Source: Chitinophaga sp. CF418 (lineage in GTDB: Bacteria; Bacteroidota; Bacteroidia; Chitinophagales; Chitinophagaceae). From it: DNA of 64,000 nt. The translations under genes were made by a program, and so were the position numbers. Position 1 is the first letter of the stretch. Every line of letters begins with the position of its first letter. Under the pieces are notes generated by a model. The model did no database searches. It saw only the letters and a program-made list of their open reading frames with translations, and had not been told where the DNA came from. Shown here piece by piece: positions 18,454-27,272 of the stretch. Location of the stretch: NCBI RefSeq assembly GCF_900142925.1, contig NZ_FRCN01000005.1, positions 430,530 to 494,529 of the forward strand. Reading direction: 5' to 3'.

Positions 18454-21400
18454 TTAAAACTTGACGAAGAGTTTAACACCATAGGACTTCCGCGTTGGCA
18501 GAGAGCCATATTCCAGCCCCTGCGCGGTCGTGTTGTTGTAACTTGATTCAGGATCTATATTCGGTACAGCTTTGTAAAGGGTGAACGGATTACGCGTGAC
18601 CAGGGAAACAGTGGCCTCACGGAATACCTTGTTGAATAAGGGCAAATCATAATCAAGATGCAGCTCCCTGAGCTTTACAAAAGTAGCATCGTATACGAAT
18701 GCCTCGGGAATACTCTCTCCTAACCTTTTCCAGTAGGACTGCGGATTCACATACGCCGTTACTTCATTGTCAGTGGCGGCCTGTATGCCCCTGATGGGCA
18801 GTCCGCCTGTAGGTGCCCATTCCTCCGGCGTCTTTCCTGCACTAACTCTTTCCTGTTCGGAACGCGCCCATCCTTCCCGTCCTTCCAGCGTGCCTTTCTG
18901 ATTGCCGTTTGTATATGCCAGCAGGTTGGTCATGGAGAAGATATTGCCGCCGTATTTTATATCCACGAGCACTGTCAGCGACAGGCGCTTATAAGAGAAA
19001 CGGTTGGTAATGCTACCTGTCCATGCATATTGATTACTGCCCAGGCGACTGTCGGTCGTTGTAGATTTCGGCAGATTATTCCCATCCAGTACCAAACGTC
19101 CTTTGTAATCGCGCAGGAAATGCCTGCCGGTCAGCATACCATACTCCGCATCTTTCTTCGCTACAACAGAAACACTTCCCCAACGCGCCACTGCTACCGG
19201 ATAATAGGGAGACATCAGCGAGTTGAGCGACTGTATCCTGTTCATGTTACGGGAAAAGATCAAACCGGCCTCCCAGCTGAAATTTTTATGTACCACCGGC
19301 ATTCCTCCCAGGGCTATTTCCACGCCTTCATTACGGATATTGCCGGAATTGATCACGGCACTGGTGTATCCGCTGGTAGTAGAAACGGGGGCATTCAGCA
19401 CCTGGTCTTTCGTTCTGGAATGATACCAGGTAGCATCCAGGTGTAAACGGTTATCGAAGAAAGTCAGGTCTACCCCTGCTTCATAAGCATAGTTAACTCC
19501 CGGGCGCAGATCGGCGAAAGGTACATTATCCACCGCTACACCACCAATGGAATATCCTTTTATGACAGGAATATCAGGATTGTAGCCGTAGGTGAGCCGC
19601 AAGAGGTAAGGCTGTACAGCATCGGTACCTGTTTGCGCCACGGATAAACGGAACTTACCGGAAGTCAGGACCTGTTTATTTCTGATCAGCTCTGTAAACT
19701 GGAACGCGGCTGATGCGGAGGGATAGAAATAAGCATTGTGATCGCGCGGCAAAGTAGATGACCAGTCTTTACGCCCCGTCAGCGAAAAGAAGAACAGCCG
19801 CCTGTAATCAATATCCAGTGAGGCGTACACCGCGTTGATCCTCTTCCGGAGGATCATTTCATGCCGCATACGTGTCCCAAAATTATCGATGCCCCTATCT
19901 CCGCGGATATTCATTTCACGGCCGGTAGTATTGCGGATCGTTTCTTTGTAGTCCATACGGGTGGTTCCTACATTCATTGTGAACCGGAACCTGTTCAGCT
20001 GGCGGGTATAGGTGAGCAGCAGATCGCTGTTTATTTCCCATAATCTTCTGTCTTTGAGGAACATGGCCCCCAGGGGATTCACAGGCGTGGAATAGTTCAT
20101 CAGCTCATTAAAGAAAAATGCCGAGTAGTCTGCCCCCGAACGTATATGCATAGAGAAGCCAGGACAGAGTTTATATTTCAGGCGGATAAAGCCATTGAAA
20201 CGATCCTGGTCACTATTGTTAGGTTGCTCATAGATTGCCCAGTAAGGATTGACCTGGTAAGTGTTGTTATTCCAGTTGATATAATTACCCGTTACAGGGT
20301 CCTTGTAATTCTTCAGCCAGTTGAGGTCAATATTTGGCGCAATGCCGCTCAGCACATAGCCTACATTATTAGGATTGTCGGACAATGCAGGCCGGTTCAG
20401 CACTTCCTCATCCAGCCAGGCCAAACGGGTATCCAGTTCCAGATGCTTTGTAAGCCGGGTTGTGATCCTGGCAGAGAAGTGATGTCTTTGTAATCCGCTG
20501 GTGGGCACTATATCGTTGTTGCGTGTATTGGTATAAGACGCCCGCAGCTGTGTTCTTTCATTCCCTGTGGATACGGCCAGTGTATTGATCAGGGTAAATC
20601 CCTGCCGGAAGAACTTCGTAACGGGATTACGGGCTTTCACATAAGGCACCTTCATTCCATTCCAGAGCCATACCATGCTGTCGGCGTTCATTTTTGGCCC
20701 CCAACTGTATTGTGCATCCCAGCGGGCTTCGGCTGCATTCCCGGGCAACAGCCCCTCACGACCACTGCCGTAGGTATCCTGGAAATCATATTGACTGTTG
20801 AATTTTTCCAGCACAGCATTCGACATAAACTCTATTTCCAGCCCTTTACGGACACCTTTCTTCGTTGTGATCAATATAACTCCGTTTGTTGCCCGGCTGC
20901 CGTATAAGGCTGCGGAAGCCCCTCCTTTGAGCACTGAAAGCGTCTCCACATCATCCGGGTTAATGATCACGGTACCATCTCCCAGGTCATAACCGCCATA
21001 TTTTTCTGCCTGACCGGGGGAAGTATTATTCACCGGGATACCGTCTATGACGAGCAGCGGCTGATTGTTTCCTCCCAGCAGGCGCATTCCCCGGAGAGTC
21101 AGTTTTGTAGACCCTGCCGCTCCGCTGTTCACCGGGCTTACATCCAGTCCGGCGATCTTTCCGCTGAGTATATTCATGGGATGTACGTCCCTAACGCTGG
21201 TCAGGTCTTTCCCTTTTATTTCTGCGTGTGCATATCCCAGTGAGTATTGTTCCCTATTGATGCCGAGAGCTGTCACCACAACAGTGTTCATCTGCATGAT
21301 ACGGGTGGCCGGGAGTGTATCCAGGGCGGGAGCAACTATTTTCTGAAACCGGATAATGATCTGATGGCCGATAGTCCGGATCTCATACCGAGCAGGAGGA

Positions 21401-21657
21401 AAAACACTCTCCAATGCGGCCTGTATGGAGATCTGCGTTTCATTCATGGTAACGGGTGCACGTCCGTTGATGATTTCGTTGGGATAAGCAAAGGAAACAC
21501 CGGTCTGTTCGCCTATCCATTTCAGGAAAACGGAAACAGGCATCTTCTTCACCCGGATATCCAGATGCTGCTGCAGTAGTGGAGACTGTTGTGCGGTACC
21601 GGTCAGGACTGCACACATTAAGAGGGTTAGAGTACCTAAAGTGGCCAGGACCTTCAT
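18454..21657 (-). CDS. SusC/RagA-type TonB-dependent transporter with N-terminal STN domain
   Basis: The start is the ATG at 21657, which begins a proper signal peptide (MKVLATLGTLTLLMCAVLTG); the frame extends further upstream but overlaps fecR. The mature protein opens with an STN domain (MPVSVFLKWIGEQTGVSFAY), the part that talks to an anti-sigma factor. The plug follows, with the TonB-box-like MNTVVVTALG, LLVIDGIPVNN and VLKGGASAALYGSRATNGVI. A ~900-residue barrel ends in YGVKLFVKF. The carboxypeptidase-like domain usually found before the SusC plug appears to be missing. It sits 16 bases after fecR, in a classic transenvelope signalling cluster. Confidence 0.92.
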   Translation of the reverse strand: MKVLATLGTLTLLMCAVLTGTAQQSPLLQQHLDIRVKKMPVSVFLKWIGEQTGVSFAYPNEIINGRAPVTMNETQISIQAALESVFPPARYEIRTIGHQIIIRFQKIVAPALDTLPATRIMQMNTVVVTALGINREQYSLGYAHAEIKGKDLTSVRDVHPMNILSGKIAGLDVSPVNSGAAGSTKLTLRGMRLLGGNNQPLLVIDGIPVNNTSPGQAEKYGGYDLGDGTVIINPDDVETLSVLKGGASAALYGSRATNGVILITTKKGVRKGLEIEFMSNAVLEKFNSQYDFQDTYGSGREGLLPGNAAEARWDAQYSWGPKMNADSMVWLWNGMKVPYVKARNPVTKFFRQGFTLINTLAVSTGNERTQLRASYTNTRNNDIVPTSGLQRHHFSARITTRLTKHLELDTRLAWLDEEVLNRPALSDNPNNVGYVLSGIAPNIDLNWLKNYKDPVTGNYINWNNNTYQVNPYWAIYEQPNNSDQDRFNGFIRLKYKLCPGFSMHIRSGADYSAFFFNELMNYSTPVNPLGAMFLKDRRLWEINSDLLLTYTRQLNRFRFTMNVGTTRMDYKETIRNTTGREMNIRGDRGIDNFGTRMRHEMILRKRINAVYASLDIDYRRLFFFSLTGRKDWSSTLPRDHNAYFYPSASAAFQFTELIRNKQVLTSGKFRLSVAQTGTDAVQPYLLRLTYGYNPDIPVIKGYSIGGVAVDNVPFADLRPGVNYAYEAGVDLTFFDNRLHLDATWYHSRTKDQVLNAPVSTTSGYTSAVINSGNIRNEGVEIALGGMPVVHKNFSWEAGLIFSRNMNRIQSLNSLMSPYYPVAVARWGSVSVVAKKDAEYGMLTGRHFLRDYKGRLVLDGNNLPKSTTTDSRLGSNQYAWTGSITNRFSYKRLSLTVLVDIKYGGNIFSMTNLLAYTNGNQKGTLEGREGWARSEQERVSAGKTPEEWAPTGGLPIRGIQAATDNEVTAYVNPQSYWKRLGESIPEAFVYDATFVKLRELHLDYDLPLFNKVFREATVSLVTRNPFTLYKAVPNIDPESSYNNTTAQGLEYGSLPTRKSYGVKLFVKF

Positions 21658-21673
21658 AAGGGTAATGGAGCAG

Positions 21674-22588
21674 TTATTGATCCAGGACAGCGCCAAATAT
21701 TGCCATGGCTTCGTCCTGGGGTGTATTATGCAGGCGCAAGGTAATTCGTTTATGCCGCAAATTCTCAACAACTTTTATTTCTGATATATGGTAGTGAGCT
21801 GCTAATACTCTCGCCACATTTTCTGCTTCTTCATTCTCGAATACCAGCTCTTTCGTGGCCCAGGCGCATTGATTACTATAGTTACCTATGGGATGTCTTA
21901 TCTCATCATCATTCCGGCTGACAGTTGCCAGGTTGCCGCTTCCACTGCTCAGAACCAGCTTCTTTCCTCCGCTGTGCAGGCTTATGCTGCCTTCAAAGAC
22001 AATCACTTCTGTGAAGGTACTTTCTATGCGCACGTTGAATGCCGTTCCAAGTACTTTTACGGTAGATTTATCTGCCACGACGAGGAACTGCCGTTGTGGA
22101 TCTTTCACCACATCAAAATAGGCTTCCCCCTGCAGCAACCTTACTTCACGCTCTTTAAATAACTTCCTGTAAGACAGTGATGTACCGGCCTTCATATGTA
22201 TCGTAGAGCCATCGGGGAGAGTGAGACTGTCTATATCGGAAGTCGGAGTTGCATAAGTTATCCAGGCATTGCGGGAGGTTTGCCACCACCAGCCGCCTGC
22301 GACCAACAACAACAGGATCACAGCTGCAGCAACGGGCTTCCAGGGGAACATACGCCTTACCCTGGCGGCCGGCGCCATCTGCTGAGACAGTTCCTGCCAC
22401 CCTTCCTGTACATTAAAGGGCATAGGAGGAACATCTGCGGCGGCTTCCCAAAGCTGCTTCAGTTCTGCATACAGTTGGCGGTTCTCTTCTGATTCCTCTA
22501 ACCACTTGTTTAATGCAGCCTGTTTGTCCCTGTTACCGGGGTCTGTTAGACAATCTATGATGAACCCGGTTATGTCGTTGTTGTTCAT
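21674..22588 (-). CDS. FecR-family anti-sigma factor
   Basis: The protein has 304 residues. A cytosolic N-terminal part (residues 1-85) is followed by one membrane helix (PVAAAVILLLLVAGGWWW) and a periplasmic FecR domain with TLPDGSTIHMKAGTSLSY, EVRLLQGEAYFDVVKDPQRQF and STVKVLGTAFNVR. The C-terminal DUF4974-like STN-type part (NEEAENVARVLAAHYH) would contact the transporter's STN domain. The role is to hold the upstream ECF sigma factor inactive until the SusC transporter is engaged. The gene lies 44 bases after the sigma gene and 16 before susC. Confidence 0.92.
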   Translation of the reverse strand: MNNNDITGFIIDCLTDPGNRDKQAALNKWLEESEENRQLYAELKQLWEAAADVPPMPFNVQEGWQELSQQMAPAARVRRMFPWKPVAAAVILLLLVAGGWWWQTSRNAWITYATPTSDIDSLTLPDGSTIHMKAGTSLSYRKLFKEREVRLLQGEAYFDVVKDPQRQFLVVADKSTVKVLGTAFNVRIESTFTEVIVFEGSISLHSGGKKLVLSSGSGNLATVSRNDDEIRHPIGNYSNQCAWATKELVFENEEAENVARVLAAHYHISEIKVVENLRHKRITLRLHNTPQDEAMAIFGAVLDQ

Positions 22589-22632
22589 TGCTTTATAGTA
22601 TTACGACAATTCAGCACCCCGATACTTTGATG

Positions 22633-23193
22633 CTACTGCAATTTTTTTCCGTCCAATAAGTGAGTGCGTAGATATTTCAGGGCTACCGCCAGCTGGAAAT
22701 ACACCGTGTTGACAGTGATACCCAACCGTTCCGCTATCTCAGCCGGTTCCTGTCCTTCAAAACGGCTGAGCAGGAAGATTTCCCGGCAGCGTGGGGCCAG
22801 CCCCTGTGTCAGGCGCACGATCTCCCTCTGCAACAGCAGATGATCTGTGATCTCATGCAATGAAGCATCGTCTGCCCGCCATTGCAGCACCTCTTCACTT
22901 ACATTCCTCGATTGCCGTTTTAACTCATTGATACTTCTGTTTGTCACAGAACGATATAGGTAGTGGCGTACATTCCCGGTAATCTCAATCTGTTGTCCTT
23001 TTTCCCATAAGTGTGCGAACAGGCTTTGCACGACCTCTTTGGCCAGGTCATTATCTTTGACCCAGCGATAAGCTAACAGGAACAATTCCTCACTGTATGC
23101 TGTGTAAATTTTCTGGAAGACACCGGCATTACGACTACGGAGGGCCTCAGTAGCTTCTTCAGCAGAGATATGGTATCCGTCTTGCGTCATCAT
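22633..23193 (-). CDS. ECF sigma-70 factor of Bacteroidota type
   Basis: The protein has about 186 residues. Region 2 is seen in FQKIYTAYSEELFLLAYRWV and AKEVVQSLFAHLWEK, and region 4 in LAPRCREIFLLSRFEGQEP, with its helix-turn-helix at EIAERLGITVNTVYFQLAVAL. It should direct transcription of the susCD pair and perhaps of its own operon. The frame opens with TTG at 23196, so the adjacent ATG (23193) is preferred. No standard promoter match was found upstream, which leaves room for a sigma-specific or autoregulated promoter in the ~120 bases between this gene and the end of eutC. Confidence 0.92.
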   Translation of the reverse strand: MMTQDGYHISAEEATEALRSRNAGVFQKIYTAYSEELFLLAYRWVKDNDLAKEVVQSLFAHLWEKGQQIEITGNVRHYLYRSVTNRSINELKRQSRNVSEEVLQWRADDASLHEITDHLLLQREIVRLTQGLAPRCREIFLLSRFEGQEPAEIAERLGITVNTVYFQLAVALKYLRTHLLDGKKLQ

Positions 23194-23319
23194 CAATTTG
23201 AATGCCGCACAAAGTATTATTTTTTTTAAATAATCAAGGGAAATTTCGGAGATAACCGTTAAAAATACACTGACTAAAAAAGATGGTGCAACGCTGAAAT
23301 AGTATAATGATAAGTCCTG

Positions 23320-24105
23320 CTAACTTTTCAGTTGCCGGGTTTCTTCATAATTGTCTTTTAATCCTACACCAGACAACTGTAGTTTGATGGCCTCCTGCAG
23401 AAGATAACAGATCTTCCCTGCGGCAGGCGCATATTGCAGTCCTTCCCGGCGGATGTTGGAGATGCAGTTTCTCGATTCATCCGTATTTCCTATGCGGGGA
23501 TTAAAAGTGAGATAAGCCCCCATACTATCTGCCGCACTGAGCCCGGGACGTTCGCCTATCAGCACTATGGTCATTTTTGTCTTTAACAGCTCACCTATCT
23601 CATCGCCGATAGCAACCCTGCCCTGCTCTGCCAGGCAGATGGGACCCGCTGATATACCTGCTGTTTTCAACATGGGCAATAACTGCGTCAATAACGGTAA
23701 GGTATGTATATTCATCGCTGTTGCAGAGAGCCCATCTGCGATAATAATTGCTACGTCTTTCTGCAGTAATGCAGCTGGTAATGTACGCAGGGTTTTAATG
23801 CTCTCTGCGTCCAGTCTCCTGCCTTTATCGGGACGTTGCAGGTATTCCTGCCTGTCTGCCGCACTGCTATGCAGCAACAATGTGCCGGTATGAAAAGGTT
23901 GCAGCTGTTCCATTAACAACGTTATGTCCAGCTTTGAATAAACAGCATCCCGTGCATGTGCATGCGCCAGCTTAAAAGACAACACTTCCCTCAAAGGAAT
24001 GGCAGTGCCTGTTCTCCCCAGTGCGATACGCGCTGTAGTAAAAGCCTTTAACGAAGACCAGGGGTCTTCCTGTATCGGGTTCCTGTGCGGTAATTCCTTA
24101 TTCAT
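23320..24105 (-). CDS. eutC: ethanolamine ammonia-lyase small subunit
   Basis: The protein has 261 residues from the ATG at 24105; an earlier in-frame TTG at 24123 is less likely. EutC pairs with EutB to form the adenosylcobalamin-dependent lyase that converts ethanolamine to acetaldehyde and ammonia. Family features seen are TTARIALGRTGTAIP, LAHAHARDAVYS, the central VAIIIADGLSATAMN, and the C-terminal IGERPGLSAADSMGAYLTF and NCISNIRREGL. It lies downstream of eutB on the same strand, but 286 bases away, and that gap is filled by a 61-bp tandem array. The array may weaken or tune its expression. Confidence 0.93.
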   Translation of the reverse strand: MNKELPHRNPIQEDPWSSLKAFTTARIALGRTGTAIPLREVLSFKLAHAHARDAVYSKLDITLLMEQLQPFHTGTLLLHSSAADRQEYLQRPDKGRRLDAESIKTLRTLPAALLQKDVAIIIADGLSATAMNIHTLPLLTQLLPMLKTAGISAGPICLAEQGRVAIGDEIGELLKTKMTIVLIGERPGLSAADSMGAYLTFNPRIGNTDESRNCISNIRREGLQYAPAAGKICYLLQEAIKLQLSGVGLKDNYEETRQLKS

Positions 24106-24175
24106 CCTGTGTGACAAATTCAATCTGTGTTATTAAAGATAAACTGGCTGGTATTCTATGCTTCATTATAGCTTA

Positions 24176-24450
24176 GCTGCTGATGCATCTTTTTCATGTG
24201 ATAGCATTTCATCCTGCGTTATAACCTACGCAGCTGATGTATCTTTCATACCTGCTACGTGACAGCATTTCATCCTGCGTTATAACCTACGCAGCTGATG
24301 CATCTTTCATACCTGCTGCGTGACAGCATTTCATTCTGCGTTATAACCTACGCAGCTGATGCGCCTTTCATACCTGCTGCGTGACAGCATTTCATCCTGC
24401 ACTATAACCTAACAGTTGATGCGCTTTTCCTACCTGCTGCAACTGGCCTT
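24176..24450. repeat. 61-bp tandem repeat array overlapping the eutB 3' end
   Basis: Units begin at 24176 (shortened, 54 bp), 24230, 24291 and 24352, with exact 61-base spacing between the last three, plus a diverged partial unit from about 24412 inside eutB. On the minus strand each full unit carries the same CTGCGT-AGGTTATA-ACGCAG mini-hairpin. Each also resembles the last ~14 codons and stop of eutB. The array therefore looks like repeated duplication of the eutB terminus. There are no spacers, so it is not CRISPR. Confidence 0.9.
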
Positions 24451-25768
24451 TGTTGTTCATGATACCCTGGCGTTGCAGCCAGGCTTCAAATTCAGGCGCG
24501 GCCTTCAGTCCCAGTACCTTACGGGCATACAACGCGTCGTGAAAGGAAGTGGATTGATAATTCAGCATGATATCGTCTGCGCCCGGTACTCCCATAATGA
24601 AATTACATCCGGCTACACCTAATAGCGTAAGCAGGTTGTCCATATCGTCCTGGTCGGCCTCTGCATGATTTGTATAACAGATGTCCACACCCATTGGTAG
24701 CCCCAGCAGTTTGCCACAACAGTGATCTTCCAGTGCTGCACGGATGATCTGTTTACCGTCAAAGAGGTATTCAGGCCCGATGAATCCAACAACAGTGTTC
24801 ACCAATAAAGGAGAGAATTGCCGGGCCACCGCATAAGACCGGACCTCGCAGGTCTGTTGATCTACTCCTTCGTGCGCGTTGGCAGACAAAGCACTCCCCT
24901 GCCCTGTCTCGAAATACATCACGTTGTTGCCAATAGTTCCTCTCTTCAATGACAGCGCTGCTTCATGGGCTTCTTCCAGTAAGGCCAGGTGAATACCAAA
25001 ACTGCTGTTGGTCTTCTCTGTACCACCAATAGACTGGAATACCAGATCGACAGGCGCGCGTTGAATGATCTCCATCGCAGTAGTGACATGACATAGAATG
25101 CAGGACTGGGTAGGAATATCAAACTGTGTACGTAACTGATCCAACATGTGCAATAATTGCACAACTGCCTGCGGACTATCTGTAGCAGGATTGATGCCGA
25201 TCACGGCATCTCCGCTGCCATATAGCAAACCATCTATGATACTGGCAGCAATACCTTTCGGATCGTCTGTGTTATGATTGGGTTGCAGGCGTACGGATAA
25301 GTGACCTTTCAGACCTATCGTATTGCGGAAGCGGGTGACAACTTCACATTTCTGCGCCACACTGATGAGGTCCTGGTTGCGCATCAATTTTGAGACCGCT
25401 GCCACCATCTCGGGCGTAAGACCGGGAGATAAGCCTTGCAGGGTCAGGGTATCTGCTTCATCGCTCAGCAGCCAGTCCCGCAGCTCTCCCACCGTGAAAT
25501 GACTGATAGGCGCGAAAGCAGTTTGATTATGAGTGTCGATGATCAGGCGGGTGATCTCATCTTTTTCGTAAGGGATGATAGCTTCCTGCAGGAATGTTTT
25601 TAAAGGCACATCTGCCAGGGTCATCTGCGCAGCAACACGTTCTTCATAGCTATCGGCAGCCAGTCCGGACAAGGCATCCCCTGAGCGGAAGGGCGTGGCC
25701 TTCGCCAGTAAAGTGCGGAGGTCGGCGAAGGTGTATGTTTTGTGTTGTATGGTGTGCTGGTATGCCAT
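24392..25768 (-). CDS. eutB: ethanolamine ammonia-lyase large subunit
   Basis: The protein has 458 residues, the normal EutB length. It is the catalytic TIM-barrel subunit binding ethanolamine and B12. Family segments seen are the N-terminal TYTFADLRTLLAKATPFRSG, DEVTRLI-like DEITRLIIDTHN, RFRNTIGLKGHLSVRLQPNH, GDAVIGINPATDSP, the SIGGTEKTNSSFGI loop, FETGQGSALSANAH, GLPMGVDICYTNHAEADQDD and FIMGVPGADDIMLNYQ. The last dozen or so codons lie in a diverged copy of the 61-bp repeat, so the exact C-terminus may have shifted. The permease gene is 73 bases upstream. No other eut genes, shell proteins or cobalamin riboswitch are visible. Confidence 0.95.
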   Translation of the reverse strand: MAYQHTIQHKTYTFADLRTLLAKATPFRSGDALSGLAADSYEERVAAQMTLADVPLKTFLQEAIIPYEKDEITRLIIDTHNQTAFAPISHFTVGELRDWLLSDEADTLTLQGLSPGLTPEMVAAVSKLMRNQDLISVAQKCEVVTRFRNTIGLKGHLSVRLQPNHNTDDPKGIAASIIDGLLYGSGDAVIGINPATDSPQAVVQLLHMLDQLRTQFDIPTQSCILCHVTTAMEIIQRAPVDLVFQSIGGTEKTNSSFGIHLALLEEAHEAALSLKRGTIGNNVMYFETGQGSALSANAHEGVDQQTCEVRSYAVARQFSPLLVNTVVGFIGPEYLFDGKQIIRAALEDHCCGKLLGLPMGVDICYTNHAEADQDDMDNLLTLLGVAGCNFIMGVPGADDIMLNYQSTSFHDALYARKVLGLKAAPEFEAWLQRQGIMNNKGQLQQVGKAHQLLGYSAG

Positions 25769-25841
25769 GAATTGTTATGAATTGTTTATATCGTGCTCCT
25801 CGTTGTTTACGGAATTCCTGGCGAAGTCCTATTGTTTTTGG

Positions 25842-27170
25842 TTAGAGGACCATTTTTTGTTGGGCGATGGGAGCCGGTTCCCGGTGTTTTCCCATCGCTA
25901 CGAAAATAACCAGTGCGATGGCCAATCCTGAAAAGAACAAGAGCGCCAGTAGTTGATTGTAGTAGACAATCGCTATTAATGATACGATAGATAACACCAA
26001 TGCAATACCAGGGAACCAGGGATAAAACGGAGCTTTAAAAGGACGTTCTAATCCGGGTTCTTTTTTTCTGAGTATGAACAGGCTGATCATGCTGAAGATA
26101 TACATCACTACAGCGCCCATTACAGATAAGATCACCAACTGATCTGTTTTACCGAGGTATAGAGCAATCACTCCGAGCAGTCCGCCGGCGATTAGTGCTA
26201 CGTAAGGCACCTGCCTTTTAGGACTGAGCAGCGCCAGCCCGCCGGGCAGATAACCACTACGGGCCAATGCGAATAGCTGGCGGGAATAGCTGATAATGAT
26301 ACCATTGAAGGAAGCGATCAATCCGAAGAGACCAATTCCCGCGAAGATCTTCGTGATACCACTCTGTTTACCCAATACAACACCTATAGCTTCCGGCAAG
26401 GGATAGTCAATGTTGGATAATGCTTTCCAGTCGGTGACACCTCCTGTTAACACCATCACGCCTATTGCCAGTAATGTCAACGTGAGCATGGCAGAGATAT
26501 ATCCTTTGGGAATATTCCGGGAAGGATCTTTCACTTCCTCCGCTACCATAGCAATCCCCTCAATACAGACATACAGCCAGATAGCAAAAGGCAGGGCGGC
26601 AAATACCCCGAGCCAACCCGCAGGCATGGCATTGTGCATGAAATTGGCCGTTTTGAAAGAAGGCCCTACAATACCCATATATATCAGCAGTTCAACTACT
26701 GCCAGTAAGGTGATGATAAGCGAGAAAAGTGCTGACTCTTTAATGCCCAGCAGATTGATGCCAGTGAGCAACACATAAAAAGCAATACCGCTTCCCAGTA
26801 CGGGGAGCGAGGGGTGCAGGAAATGCAGGTAGTTGCCCAGGGCGAAAGCAATGGCGGGAGTAGCCAGCAGGAATTCCACAGCGGTGGCATACCCTGCAAT
26901 TAGTCCGCCGATAGGACCCATTGCCCGGTGCGTATAAGTAAAGGGACCGCCCGCCTGTGGAATGGAGGTGGTCAGCTCCGTAAAACTGAAGATGAACGTA
27001 ATGTACAACAAGGTGATAATGAGCGTGGCCGCAAGGAAGCCGATGGTACCAGCTACCCCCCAACCGTAATTCCAGCCGAAATATTCACCGGAGATGACTA
27101 ATCCGACGCCAATGGCCCAGAGATGTATGGGCCTGATCACTTTTTTTAAAACTGTTTCCTGAGCAGACAT
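25842..27170 (-). CDS. ethanolamine permease, APC superfamily
   Basis: The protein has 442 residues from the ATG at 27170 (MSAQETVLKKVIRPIHLW); the upstream extension is unlike the family. About 12 membrane helices are present, with the APC signatures WAIGVGLVISGEYFGWNYGW and FTELTTSIPQAGGPFTYTHR. The GWNYGW segment and the neighbouring eutBC point to the ethanolamine permease subgroup rather than a general amino-acid carrier. The role is uptake of ethanolamine across the inner membrane. It lies between the regulator gene (102 bases upstream) and eutB, in one transcription direction. Confidence 0.88.
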   Translation of the reverse strand: MSAQETVLKKVIRPIHLWAIGVGLVISGEYFGWNYGWGVAGTIGFLAATLIITLLYITFIFSFTELTTSIPQAGGPFTYTHRAMGPIGGLIAGYATAVEFLLATPAIAFALGNYLHFLHPSLPVLGSGIAFYVLLTGINLLGIKESALFSLIITLLAVVELLIYMGIVGPSFKTANFMHNAMPAGWLGVFAALPFAIWLYVCIEGIAMVAEEVKDPSRNIPKGYISAMLTLTLLAIGVMVLTGGVTDWKALSNIDYPLPEAIGVVLGKQSGITKIFAGIGLFGLIASFNGIIISYSRQLFALARSGYLPGGLALLSPKRQVPYVALIAGGLLGVIALYLGKTDQLVILSVMGAVVMYIFSMISLFILRKKEPGLERPFKAPFYPWFPGIALVLSIVSLIAIVYYNQLLALLFFSGLAIALVIFVAMGKHREPAPIAQQKMVL

Positions 27171-27272
27171 AAATATATACGGGATTGCTGGTAATGCCTG
27201 AATCACTACCATTGGTTGATAAAGTATATTCCCGTTTCCCTCCGCGAAATGTTGTCAAGATACACAAAAAGA

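Noticed and set aside
24176..24450. Possible CRISPR array
   Set aside because: Units are contiguous and 61 bp long with no unique spacers; no cas genes are nearby.
24106..25841. Cobalamin riboswitch controlling the eut genes
   Set aside because: No B12-box-like core or long structured leader could be seen in the gaps before or between the eut genes.
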